A DNA stretch of 64,000 bases, from NCBI GenBank assembly GCA_964443845.1, contig CAYUFA010000003.1:1-64000 (forward strand), read 5' to 3'. Position 1 is the stretch's first letter. The number at the start of each line of letters is the position of its first letter. This stretch comes from UBA9214 sp964443845. Its GTDB lineage: Bacteria; Pseudomonadota; Gammaproteobacteria; UBA9214. Positions 8,652-17,129 of this stretch are shown here, in pieces. Made by a program: the position numbers and the translations under genes. The notes beneath the pieces are model-generated. The model had not been told where the DNA came from, did no database searches, and was given only the letters and a program-made list of their open reading frames with translations.

Positions 8652-9187
8652 CCGATTGCGCCGACCGTGGAGTAAACGGCTCATTTCGTGAGCCACCGGC
8701 CACCAAACGCACCGGTCTCCTGAAGCGGGTCGAGTGCAACCGCCGCCAACCCGGACATCCGGATCCGCCCGTCGTCCTGCGTGGCGGGCAGCAGCTCATG
8801 GAGGGACTACGGGAAAAGTCCGTACTGCGCGAACAAGGCCGGGCGGGAAGCCCGCGGTCAGGGCAGGGCGGTGCAATCCGTGTGTGGTCATCAAACCGTG
8901 AACTGCGTCCCGGTTCGTACCCGTCGACGCACGGGATACTGGCCATGTCGGCACCGGGACCGGGCCCTGGAATAGCTGCATTGCTTCCTCCCCTGGCGAT
9001 GTCGGGGTCCGGTCCCTTTTCCGGCAGTCCGCCCCCTCCCCCGCGGCAAGCGGTGTCAGGAGGGAGCATGGCACGGCGGTGTCTGGCGCAAGCTCGGGCT
9101 GGCGTGTGCCGGATGCGCTGGTTCGAAGCTCCAGGCAATTGCCTGAGACGCCAGACGGCGAATTAATTCCTTATATAATCCAGTATC
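8652..9187. other. 536-base intergenic stretch without a recognisable gene
   Basis: No open frame here looks like a protein. It holds several hairpins: GGCTCA/TGAGCC at 8678-8694 just after nth (no T-run), CGGGC/GCCCG at 8840-8854, a 14-base perfect palindrome CAGGCAATTGCCTG at 9132-9145, and a long-range inverted repeat GTCTGGCG (9081-9088) with CGCCAGAC (9149-9156) enclosing that palindrome. A TATAAT sequence sits at 9173-9178 but has no credible -35 box. The flanking genes converge on this stretch. Confidence 0.6.
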
Positions 9188-9637
9188 CTAACCAGCTTTT
9201 CTCAGGTCGCCGCTAAGCTCGCGGATCAGCGGGTACAGCTTCTCGGTCTCGTTCTGGATGCGCTCCAGGATCAGGCCGAACATCCCCTCCGATTCCTGCA
9301 GGAACTGATCATAGTCCCGGATGTTCAGGTTGTCGGCTGCCTTCACCGGACACCACTGCTTCATGTACGTGGCCATGATGCGCTTGATCTCCAGGGATCC
9401 GGACATGAAATTCCGGGCCAGCTCCTGGATCTGGTGATCGTCGTGGGTCAGCAGCTGGCTGTAGAGATTTCGGTCAACAAGATCAATATGTTCATTGACC
9501 TTGTTGGTAAAACGGTGGAACAATTCGCAGCAAGTATCTGTATCACACATGGTGCGTTCCCGAAACAGGTACAGCAACACGTTGGAAAGTTCGGTGATGT
9601 TATGGTTTTCCCTGTGCAATGCGTCATAGGTGATCAT
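9188..9637 (-). CDS. Hemerythrin-like (HHE domain) protein
   Basis: A 149-residue all-helical cytoplasmic protein with histidines spaced as in HHE cation-binding domains (LHRENHN, ELFHRFTNKVNEH, LLTHDDHQ, plus glutamates further on). Such proteins bind a di-iron centre and are linked to oxygen, nitric oxide or iron handling. The histidine set is not the full canonical bacteriohemerythrin one, so the metal site is uncertain. A purine-rich stretch (ggggagaggg) precedes the ATG. It is a single-gene unit convergent with nth. A second hemerythrin is encoded at 44519. Confidence 0.72.
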   Translation of the reverse strand: MITYDALHRENHNITELSNVLLYLFRERTMCDTDTCCELFHRFTNKVNEHIDLVDRNLYSQLLTHDDHQIQELARNFMSGSLEIKRIMATYMKQWCPVKAADNLNIRDYDQFLQESEGMFGLILERIQNETEKLYPLIRELSGDLRKAG

Positions 9638-9919
9638 GGTGATTTGCCCTCTCCCCTGTGGGTGATCGTGAATTCCGTACTGTCGGGATTTCAGTCACCG
9701 GCTCCGTGTACCCGCGCTCTATCGGCCGGTTAGCTTAATCCTGCGCATAATGGTAGCGCAAAAAATTCCTGTCCCGAAACAGGACCCGGCTCCCCACCTG
9801 CCGGAAAGGACTACGGGTAGCATCGTTCCCTGCTTCGCTCCAAACCGGTGCGCCACGATGCGCGTTACGACCGGCTCCGGTATCATCCCCCACCTCCCGG
9901 CCACCACAGGATACCCGGC

Positions 9920-11101
9920 ATGACCCGTATCGGTACACCGCTGTCCCCCACCGCGACCCGGGTGCTGCTTTGTGGTGGCGGCGAACTCGGCAAGGAACTC
10001 GTCATCGAGTTGCAACGGCTTGGTGTCGAAGTGACTGTCGTCGACCGCTACGCGCACGCCCCGGCCATGCAGGTCGCCCATCGCAGCCACACGATTTCCA
10101 TGCTCGACGGCGCAGCCCTGCGGGCCGTGATCGAACAGGAACGGCCGCACTACATCGTACCCGAGATCGAGGCCATCGCCACCGATACCCTGGTGGAACT
10201 GGAAGCGAAAGGCTACACCGTCATTCCCACGGCCCGCGCCGCACGCCTGACCATGAACCGCGCAGGCATCCGCCGGCTGGCGGCCGAGGAACTCGGTCTG
10301 CCGACCTCCCCCTACCGGTTTGCCGCCTCCCGGGCCGAATTCGATGCCGCACTCGCGGCGATCGGCCTGCCATGCGTGGTGAAGCCGATCATGAGTTCCT
10401 CCGGCAAGGGACAGAGTACCGTGCGCGCGCCGGAGCAGATCGATGCCGCCTGGGAATACACCCAGGCCGGCGGTCGCAGCGGTGCAGGCAAGGTCATCGT
10501 CGAAGGCTTCGTGGAATTCGACTACGAGATCACGCAGCTGACCGTGCGGCATGCCGGGGGAACCAGTTTCTGCGAACCGATCGGGCATATCCAGGTCGAC
10601 GGCGACTATCGCCAGTCCTGGCAGCCACAGTCCATGAGCGCGGCTGCACTGGCCGCCGCCCGCGACATCGCCGGAAAGATCACCGGGGCGCTGGGCGGAC
10701 GCGGCATCTTCGGCGTGGAGCTGTTCATCCGGGGCGACGAGGTGATCTTCAGCGAAGTCTCGCCCCGGCCACACGACACCGGCATGGTCACCATGATCTC
10801 GCAGGACCTGTCGCAGTTTGCCCTGCATGCCCGCGCCATACTCGGGCTGCCGATCCCGAATATCTGCCTGCATGGCCCGTCCGCCTCCAGCGTCATCCTC
10901 GCCGCTGGCCACTCCCGCCAGGTAAGCTACGACCACCTCGATGCGGCGCTGGCGCGGCCGGACACCCAGCTGCGGCTGTTCGGCAAACCGGAAGTCGCCG
11001 GCCACCGGCGCATGGGCGTGGTGCTGGCACGCGGACAGGATGTCGGGGAAGCCCTCGACAAGGCCCGGCAGGGCGCCGCTGCCGTCACGGTATCGCTCTA
11101 G
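9920..11101 (+). CDS. purT: Formate-dependent phosphoribosylglycinamide formyltransferase 2
   Basis: ATP-grasp enzyme that formylates GAR using formate and ATP in purine synthesis. The 393-residue translation follows E. coli PurT closely. It has the N-terminal GGGELGKELVIELQRLG nucleotide-binding region, VDRYAHAPAMQVAHRSH, the ATP-grasp stretch MSSSGKGQS and the metal-binding VEVSPRPHDTGM-like segment (SEVSPRPHDTGMVT). I chose the ATG at 9920 because MTRIGTPLSPTATRV matches the usual N-terminus; upstream codons in the same frame look non-coding. Confidence 0.97.
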   Translation: MTRIGTPLSPTATRVLLCGGGELGKELVIELQRLGVEVTVVDRYAHAPAMQVAHRSHTISMLDGAALRAVIEQERPHYIVPEIEAIATDTLVELEAKGYTVIPTARAARLTMNRAGIRRLAAEELGLPTSPYRFAASRAEFDAALAAIGLPCVVKPIMSSSGKGQSTVRAPEQIDAAWEYTQAGGRSGAGKVIVEGFVEFDYEITQLTVRHAGGTSFCEPIGHIQVDGDYRQSWQPQSMSAAALAAARDIAGKITGALGGRGIFGVELFIRGDEVIFSEVSPRPHDTGMVTMISQDLSQFALHARAILGLPIPNICLHGPSASSVILAAGHSRQVSYDHLDAALARPDTQLRLFGKPEVAGHRRMGVVLARGQDVGEALDKARQGAAAVTVSL

Positions 11102-11113
11102 CCGGCTACCGGA

Positions 11114-11326
11114 ATGTCCGCCCCGGAAGCGCGCCTCGAAGACCTGGAACTGCGGATCATGCACCTTGAGGCCGCGCTGGATGAACTGACCCGCAGCCTG
11201 CTGTTGCAGGAGCAACTCACCAGCCGCCAGGCGGAACTGATCCGGCTGCTGGAAGCCCGTTTGCAGGAGTTGCACGAGGGGATGGCCGCGCCGGCCGGAC
11301 GCGATCCGCCGCCTCCCCATTACTGA
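11114..11326 (+). CDS. slyX: SlyX family protein
   Basis: A 70-residue coiled-coil protein: heptad-like Leu/Glu pattern from EARLEDLELRI to LLEARLQELHE, then the characteristic C-terminal PPPPHY. The family is conserved but its function is not established. It begins 12 bases after purT and probably shares its transcript. Confidence 0.9.
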   Translation: MSAPEARLEDLELRIMHLEAALDELTRSLLLQEQLTSRQAELIRLLEARLQELHEGMAAPAGRDPPPPHY

Positions 11327-11495
11327 GCCAGGCGCGCCACACACCCGCAGTCCGTAATCTGTGATCCGGTTCACATTCCGGACCCGGTATCAGGGCGGGA
11401 ATTTGTTCGCTGGAACATCAAGAACGGGGCCCGGCCTGTCGATTCTTTAAGAGTTCCGTCCAACTCATCTGGCAGGCCCGCGGGTAGCAAGTGCA

Positions 11496-12263
11496 ATGAA
11501 TTTCCAGATCGTGATTGCCCTCGTGCTGGCGGCCATCGCCTTGCTTACCTATCTCTGGCTTGCCCTGCGTGCCTTCCGGGTTCACCCGGGCTGGGGAGCC
11601 GGCGTGATGTTCCTGTTTCCGCTGGCGGCCATACCGTTCGGCCTGCGCTTCTGGGAAACCGAGAAGAAACCGTTCCTGCTGAGCCTCGTGAGTGTCGGAG
11701 CCGCCGTGGGGCTGTCCCTGCACCTGTTCGGCAGCTGGGGCGGCTGGGAGCTGCTGGACGCGAATAACCTCGTGCAGCGGGGCATCGCCACGCAGCAGCT
11801 GACCCGGGAGGACGCCGAGTCATTCCTGCGCATCAGCCACGATTTCAGGCAACTGTCCGGCTTCTCGCCGGGCACGGACGACACCGAGCGCTTCCTGGCA
11901 CAATACCTGCGCCAGGCAGCGGAGCAACAGGCCCTGGCCCGGGCCAACCAGGACCGGCATGCCAGCCAGGACGACCCCGCCGCGCCCCCGATCAACGAGA
12001 AACCGGATTCCGCATCCGAAGAACACACCCGCCTGGTGTACCGGGCCATCCCGCTGGACCAGGCGCGCAGGTACATCGGCGCAACCGTCAAGGTGACCCG
12101 CAGGAACGTCGGGGAAAAGGAATACCGGCTCACCGGCGTGACGGCCAGGTCGCTGCAGTTCGCACAGCGCAATACCAATGGGGCCTACTCGTTCGCGTTC
12201 CGCCTGAAGGACATCGAGAAACTGCGCGTCCTGATCAGGGAAGAACTGCCGCCACGCCGGTGA
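11496..12263 (+). CDS. Membrane-anchored protein of unknown function
   Basis: I do not recognise this family. The 255-residue protein has three hydrophobic segments at the N-terminus (roughly residues 5-25, 33-50 and 60-78). A hydrophilic helical region rich in Gln, Ala and Asp follows (about 95-170), and a compact C-terminal domain (about 175-250) contains IGATVKVTRRNVGEKEYRLTG. That C-terminal part looks like a small beta-rich fold. It lies downstream of slyX by 169 bases in the same direction. No operon partner gives a hint about its job. Confidence 0.75.
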   Translation: MNFQIVIALVLAAIALLTYLWLALRAFRVHPGWGAGVMFLFPLAAIPFGLRFWETEKKPFLLSLVSVGAAVGLSLHLFGSWGGWELLDANNLVQRGIATQQLTREDAESFLRISHDFRQLSGFSPGTDDTERFLAQYLRQAAEQQALARANQDRHASQDDPAAPPINEKPDSASEEHTRLVYRAIPLDQARRYIGATVKVTRRNVGEKEYRLTGVTARSLQFAQRNTNGAYSFAFRLKDIEKLRVLIREELPPRR

Positions 12264-12285
12264 AGGAACCGCCTTGCGCACCGGT

Positions 12286-12480
12286 TGACAGCCGCCGGGC
12301 ATTTCTGAAAGACTGCCAGCCATGAATCCGCACTTCTGTATCCGCATGCGCAAGCACCGACTGCCGGCCTGGCGGCCGGTATGCCGTACGTGCGGCGGAA
12401 ACGGGTCAGCCAGACACTGACGTCAGGCATCACAGTCACCCCGAAGGCCGCATGGTACGCCCTGCGGCCTTTTTGTTGTT
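12286..12480 (+). ncRNA. Candidate short transcript or leader ending in a terminator
   Basis: A TTGACA box at 12286-12291 is followed about 150 bases later by an intrinsic terminator (12444-12480). In between are a perfect hairpin CCGGCC-TGGC-GGCCGG (12364-12379) and a second one, GCCG/CGGC (12383-12396). The -10 region (around 12309) is weak. A 32-codon frame (12322-12420) with a CxxC pair is also present. It could be a small RNA, a leader controlling the transporter gene at 12501, or only the 3' end of the preceding transcript. Confidence 0.3.
12444..12480 (+). terminator. Rho-independent terminator
   Basis: A 9-base stem AAGGCCGCA (12444-12452) / TGCGGCCTT (12463-12471) with a 10-base loop runs into TTTTGTTGTT. 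It lies only 21 bases before the start of the next gene, so that gene is either attenuated or has a promoter inside this stretch. Confidence 0.8.
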
Positions 12481-12500
12481 ACGCGTTGAACGAGGCAAAC

Positions 12501-13409
12501 ATGTCCATACCCTTCGCCTACCTGGGCGTCATCCTGATCTGGGCCACCACTCCGCTGGCGATCCGCTGGAGCGGGGATGGCGTGGGATTCCTGTTCGGAA
12601 TCACCAGCCGCATGCTGATCGGTCTGGTCACCGGGCTGCTGGTTGCCGTGCTGCTCGGCATCCGGCTGCCGCGGGATCGCACGGCCCTGCTCACCTACCT
12701 CGCGGCCGGTCTGGGGCTGTTCAGCGCCATGCTGTCGGTGTACTACGCCGTGCGCTTCATCCCGACCGGCCTGGTCTCGGTGCTGTTCGGGCTGGCACCG
12801 TTGATCACCGGGGTGCTGGCGCACTTCCTGCTGGCGGAACAGCTACTCACGCCAGTGCGGATCCTGGGCATCCTGACCGGGATCACCGGCCTGGCGGTCA
12901 TGCTGTGGACGGCCGGTAGTCTCGGGCCCGGCGCGCCGACCGGCATCGCGGGGATGCTGGTCTCGGTGACCGCCTATTCGATCAGCGCGGTGGCCATCAA
13001 GCGTATCGATGCCGCTATCCCGCCCCTGGCCACCACCGTCGGCGGCCTGGCCGTGACCGTCCCGCTGCTGTTCCTGGTGTACCTGGCCAGCGGTACCGCG
13101 CTGCCGCCCGACATCGCGCCGCGCACCGCGATCGCCATCGTCTACCTCGGCGTAATCGGCTCCGTGCTCGGGTTCGCGCTCTACTACCATGTCCTGCAGC
13201 ACATGGAAGCCACACGCGTGGCCCTGCTGACCCTGATCACACCGGGGCTGGCGCTGGGTCTGGGTCACCTGCTCAATGGCGAAACGCTCGGTGCCCGGAC
13301 ATGGATCGGCAGCGCGACCATCCTGACCGGCCTGCTGCTGTTCGAGTTCGGGGACCGGTTGCAGGAACGGCTGTTGCCCGCACGCGAGTACACCGGCCAG
13401 GGTTCGTGA
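12501..13409 (+). CDS. EamA/DMT-superfamily transporter
   Basis: A 302-residue inner-membrane protein with ten hydrophobic helices arranged as two EamA repeats (about residues 3-135 and 150-285), the pattern of drug/metabolite transporters such as RhaT or YdcZ relatives. The substrate cannot be read from sequence. I chose the ATG at 12501, after the terminator, because MSIPFAYLGVILIWATTPLAIRW begins the first helix directly. An imperfect hairpin GCAGCCG/CGGCTGC (13412-13430) without T-run follows the stop. Confidence 0.88.
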   Translation: MSIPFAYLGVILIWATTPLAIRWSGDGVGFLFGITSRMLIGLVTGLLVAVLLGIRLPRDRTALLTYLAAGLGLFSAMLSVYYAVRFIPTGLVSVLFGLAPLITGVLAHFLLAEQLLTPVRILGILTGITGLAVMLWTAGSLGPGAPTGIAGMLVSVTAYSISAVAIKRIDAAIPPLATTVGGLAVTVPLLFLVYLASGTALPPDIAPRTAIAIVYLGVIGSVLGFALYYHVLQHMEATRVALLTLITPGLALGLGHLLNGETLGARTWIGSATILTGLLLFEFGDRLQERLLPAREYTGQGS

Positions 13410-13503
13410 CAGCAGCCGGGCGGCGGCTGCGCAACCAGACCCGGCTGGTGCCGATGGCAGTCTGTCCGGTGGCCCGGGCCAGGTAGCGCCGCCGGCCGCG
13501 CTG

Positions 13504-14151
13504 TCAGGGATTGATCATTCCGAGCCGTATGGCGAGGCGGGTCAGGCCGGCGAGATCGGCAATCCCCAGTTTGGATTTCACGCTGGTTGCGTGATGCCCC
13601 ACGGTCTTGGGACTGAGGTTCAGCAGGCTGGCGATGTCGTTGACCGACTTGCTTCCTGCCAGCAGGCGGAACACCTCGAACTCACGCGCGCTGAGCCCGG
13701 CGACGAGTTCGCTGTCGGCCGTGGTCCTGCGTTTGACGAGGTGCGGCATCATCTCCTGGCCGATATAGAGTTCACCGGCAGCGACCTTGCGCACCGCCTC
13801 GATCATGACCTGCGAGGCGCTGCGCTTGGAAATATAGCCAAGCACACCCAGCTCCAGTGCCCGGTTGAGCATGACCTCGTTTTCGTGCACGCTGAACACC
13901 AGGATCCGCGCCGCGCGGTCCTGGGCCAGGATCCGGCGACACGCCTCGAGCCCGCCGATACCCGCCATGTTCAGGTCCATCACCACCACCTCCGGGTGCA
14001 GGTCGCAGAAGCGGCTGTAGGCCTCTTCGCCGGAACCGGCCTCGGCAATCACGTCGAGTCCGGTCGTGTTTTCCAGCAGGCGGCAATACCCCGCACGCAC
14101 CACCTCGTGATCATCCGCCAGCAGGATCGATATACGTTGCATGGCCTTCAT
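13504..14151 (-). CDS. LuxR/NarL-family response regulator
   Basis: A two-component output protein: receiver domain (residues about 6-125, acidic pocket LADDHE and phosphoacceptor Asp59 in VVVMDLNM), then a LuxR-type helix-turn-helix DNA-binding domain (about 150-215) with the segment LNLSPKTVGHHATSVKSKLGI. Its start overlaps the kinase stop by ATGA, so it is partnered with the kinase at 14148-15971. An internal ATG at 14142 is an alternative start. Target genes are unknown. Confidence 0.93.
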   Translation of the reverse strand: MKAMQRISILLADDHEVVRAGYCRLLENTTGLDVIAEAGSGEEAYSRFCDLHPEVVVMDLNMAGIGGLEACRRILAQDRAARILVFSVHENEVMLNRALELGVLGYISKRSASQVMIEAVRKVAAGELYIGQEMMPHLVKRRTTADSELVAGLSAREFEVFRLLAGSKSVNDIASLLNLSPKTVGHHATSVKSKLGIADLAGLTRLAIRLGMINP

Positions 14152-15971
14152 GATGCCGGACCGTCAGCAGCCGTCAAGGGCAACACGACCGTCACCGTGG
14201 TGCCGGCCCCCGGGGCCGAAGCCACGCGACAGATCCCGTCCTGCCCTTCCACCCGTTCACGCATCCCGATCAGGCCCAGACCGCTGCCGCGCTGGCCCGG
14301 GTCAAAACCGCGCCCGTCGTCCCGGACCACCAGGCGAACCGCTTCCCGTGCCGTTGCGGGCGGTTGTGCCGGGACCCGGTGCAGTTCGACGGCTACCCGG
14401 GAAGCCGCGGCATGCCTGGCGATATTGGTCAGGCATTCCTGTACGATCCGGTACAGCGTCATGTTGAGCTGTTCACCCAGCTGATCCAGGCCCCGCCCGA
14501 TGGTCAGCGAGCACGCGATGTCCGGTTGCCGGGACTGCCAGGCATCGACCTCCCCGCGCAGGGTCTCGACCAGCCCCAGGTTATCGAGCATGGGCGGCCG
14601 CAGACGGTGCATCATCACGTGCACCACTTCGTAGATGCGTGCGGATACATCCTGGATTGCGCGGGCACTGGTCATCAGCCGGCTGTCACAGCCGGCCACG
14701 CGCTCGCGAATGATCGCGACATCCGCCTGGATGGCGGTGATGCACTGGCCCAGTTCGTCGTGCAGTTCGCGGGCGAGGTGGCGACGCTCGCTTTCCTGTA
14801 CGGCCATTGACTTGCGGATCAGGGAACGGTTTTCCCGCAGCAGCGCCCGGCTCTCCTCCTCCGCCCGCTTGCGCTCGACGATTTCCTGCTGGAGGGCGCG
14901 GTTGGTGAAGGATAGCTCGGCGGTACGCGCGGTCACCTGCCGCTTGATCAGGATGTTCACCGCGATCATGAGCAGGATGGCGGCCATCATCAGGGCCAGC
15001 CAGTACCAGTATCGCTGCAGCACCGCGAGCAACGTGATGCGCCTGGCCATGGCATACGGGCCGATACCCAGTTCCCGGAACAACTCATGTACGGGCTGGT
15101 AATCCAGTGGTACGGTCCAGCCCGCGTAGTCGCCGGCACGTGCCGCCGGATCGTCCTGCTGCATCTGCAACAGCGCGACCGTCACCGCACTGGCCAGTGC
15201 CTCGGGCGTCTTGCGTGACTTGGCAAAAGCCCACTCCGGGTACAGGCGGGTACTGTGCCGGAACGGAAAGGAAGCATCCTGCTGCTCGTTCAGCACCCGG
15301 AAGTCCGCCAGCCGGATGACCCCCTGGTTGGCCATGCCCTCCAGGACGTCCGTGCGCACCGTACCCGCGTCGGCGCGACCGTCATGGACATCGAGCACGA
15401 TCCTGTCCTGGGGAAAACCGGTAAACCGCAGCTCGCTGAAATCCTGGAACGGATTGATGCCGGCCTGCTTGAGTTCCCGCCAGGCCATCTGGAATCCTCC
15501 AAAGGCACCTGCGTCGACCGCCGCGAAGCGCAGGCCGCGCAGGTCGCGCAGTGTGTGGATGTCAGCCCGGTCGGCACGGCAAAAGACCACGGCACCGAAC
15601 AGCCTGGAGATCTTGCCATGCCGGCTGTTTCTCAGGGTTGCGATGCGCGTGATCCCGTAGCTCGCCTCCAGCTCCACGTAATTCCCGGGATTGGTGAGCA
15701 CGAAATCCAGCTGGTCATGTGCCAGGGCAGCGGGCAGCCGGTGCAGGTCCAGCGGGACGAGGCGAAAGTCGTATGCCTGCACCCGGGCCGCGATGTAATC
15801 GATGGTCGGGCCCCATTGCTGCACCGTGGCCTCGTTGCCCCGGTAGGCCAGCACACCGATGCGCACTTCCGGCCGTCCCGCCAGGACCGACAACGGCAAC
15901 AGCCAGAGCAGCAGCAGGACCGGCCAGCCGCCCGGATTCGTCTGGAAGAAACTGGCCCTGCCCAAACTCAA
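14148..15971 (-). CDS. Sensor histidine kinase with periplasmic PhnD-like (TtrS-type) sensor domain
   Basis: A signal/membrane segment (PVLLLLWLLPLSVLAG) is followed by a periplasmic solute-binding-like domain (about residues 33-300) containing VRIGVLAYRGNEA and DFVLTNPGNYVELE, as in PhnD-like and TtrS sensors. A second membrane helix (about 318-342), a short coiled coil and a HisKA_3 dimerisation segment with ELHDELGQ (His404) follow. The HATPase_c domain has DDGRGFDP and GSGLGLIGMRERV. The start is a TTG at 15971 or 15965; a GGGGAG ribosome site fits 15965 better. The ligand is unknown; tetrathionate or another sulfur oxyanion is only a guess from TtrS similarity. Confidence 0.85.
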   Translation of the reverse strand: MSLGRASFFQTNPGGWPVLLLLWLLPLSVLAGRPEVRIGVLAYRGNEATVQQWGPTIDYIAARVQAYDFRLVPLDLHRLPAALAHDQLDFVLTNPGNYVELEASYGITRIATLRNSRHGKISRLFGAVVFCRADRADIHTLRDLRGLRFAAVDAGAFGGFQMAWRELKQAGINPFQDFSELRFTGFPQDRIVLDVHDGRADAGTVRTDVLEGMANQGVIRLADFRVLNEQQDASFPFRHSTRLYPEWAFAKSRKTPEALASAVTVALLQMQQDDPAARAGDYAGWTVPLDYQPVHELFRELGIGPYAMARRITLLAVLQRYWYWLALMMAAILLMIAVNILIKRQVTARTAELSFTNRALQQEIVERKRAEEESRALLRENRSLIRKSMAVQESERRHLARELHDELGQCITAIQADVAIIRERVAGCDSRLMTSARAIQDVSARIYEVVHVMMHRLRPPMLDNLGLVETLRGEVDAWQSRQPDIACSLTIGRGLDQLGEQLNMTLYRIVQECLTNIARHAAASRVAVELHRVPAQPPATAREAVRLVVRDDGRGFDPGQRGSGLGLIGMRERVEGQDGICRVASAPGAGTTVTVVLPLTAADGPAS

Positions 15972-16102
15972 CTCCCCGCAGCCATCCCGTCATGCGCGCG
16001 CCCGGAACGCTCCAGGGAAGCGGCAACCGTGACTTGCGCGTCAGTATAGCGCCGGATTCGAAACCACCACCAGCCGGGGGACACCCTGCCCCGACAGACC
16101 GG

Positions 16103-16993
16103 TCAGCGCACCGGGTTGCACAGTGGCCCGACGCCGGTCACCTCCACCATCACCACGTCGCCGGGTCCCAGGTATTTCGGTGGCGCAAACCCCATGCCGA
16201 CCCCGGCCGGGGTGCCGGTGGCGATGATGTCACCGGGCAGCAGTGTCATACCGCTCGACAGCACGGAGAGGATGGCCGGCACGTCGAAGATCAGCTGGTC
16301 GAACGTGGCATCCTGGCGCAGTTCCCCATTGACACGACACTGCACCCGGATGTCGGCCGGTGCCGGCATCACGCTGCGATGCACGACCACCGGCCCCATC
16401 GGCGCAAAGCCGTCCAGGCTCTTGGCACGAAACCATTGCACGTGCTCCTTTTGCAGGTCGCGCGCGGAGATATCGTTGATGGCGGTGTACCCGAACACGT
16501 GCTCCCACGCCCGGCCGGGAGTGATGTCCCGCCCCCCGGTGCCGACGATCAGCGCCAGTTCCGCCTCGTAGTCGAGCTTGCGGGTCAGTTCGGGGTATGC
16601 GGGGATCGGCGCGCCGGGGTCGATTACCGCGGTGGTGGCCTTGGTAAACAGGATCGGTGCCCGCGGCGCAGCGCCCGATACGTGCATCTTGCCGGCGATT
16701 TCCCGGGCATGGTCGAGGTAGTTCTTGCCCAGGCAGAAGATATTGCGGCGCGGTACCGGTAGCGGCGCACGCGGCGCCACCGCGGCGTATGGCCGTGCCG
16801 CCACGCCCGCGGCCAGCGCCTGCCGGGCCAGCGCCCACACCTGCCCGGCCGCCGTGTCACCGGCTTCGACCAGTCCCGCCAGGGTAGCGGCCGGACAGTC
16901 CGCCGAAAGGGCGGCTGCGGCCGCCGGGATATCGATGACGGTGCCGTCGATCAGCGCACCGAGTTGATCCTGTTCGAGGGTGAGAAATTTCAT
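16103..16993 (-). CDS. Fumarylacetoacetate hydrolase family protein
   Basis: A 296-residue cytoplasmic enzyme of the FAH superfamily, whose members hydrolyse or decarboxylate 2-oxo acids using Mg2+. An N-terminal domain of about 75 residues precedes the catalytic core. The core begins with NIFCLGKNYLDHARE and contains the metal ligands in LDYEAELALIVG, the VFGYTAINDISARDLQ segment and the DIIATGTPAGVGMGF loop. The exact substrate cannot be told. It stands alone between the kinase and the metallopeptidase gene. Confidence 0.88.
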   Translation of the reverse strand: MKFLTLEQDQLGALIDGTVIDIPAAAAALSADCPAATLAGLVEAGDTAAGQVWALARQALAAGVAARPYAAVAPRAPLPVPRRNIFCLGKNYLDHAREIAGKMHVSGAAPRAPILFTKATTAVIDPGAPIPAYPELTRKLDYEAELALIVGTGGRDITPGRAWEHVFGYTAINDISARDLQKEHVQWFRAKSLDGFAPMGPVVVHRSVMPAPADIRVQCRVNGELRQDATFDQLIFDVPAILSVLSSGMTLLPGDIIATGTPAGVGMGFAPPKYLGPGDVVMVEVTGVGPLCNPVR

Positions 16994-17129
16994 ATCCGGT
17001 TTCCGGTCTGTGGCAGCGCGGTCCCGTATGCGTGCCCGTTACCCGCTCCGGCACGGATCGATCCGCTGCGGCGGGGTAGCATAGCATGGCCCGGTGCGTG
17101 GCCCTGCAGAGCGGGCAGTTGCGGGAGCG

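Noticed and set aside
9118..9135. tRNA-like sequence (GGTTCGAAGCTCC)
   Set aside because: Only the T-loop-like core is present; no acceptor, D or anticodon stems can be paired around it.
9173..9178. TATAAT as a plus-strand promoter
   Set aside because: No -35 box at 16-18 bases, and it would only transcribe antisense into the hemerythrin-like gene.
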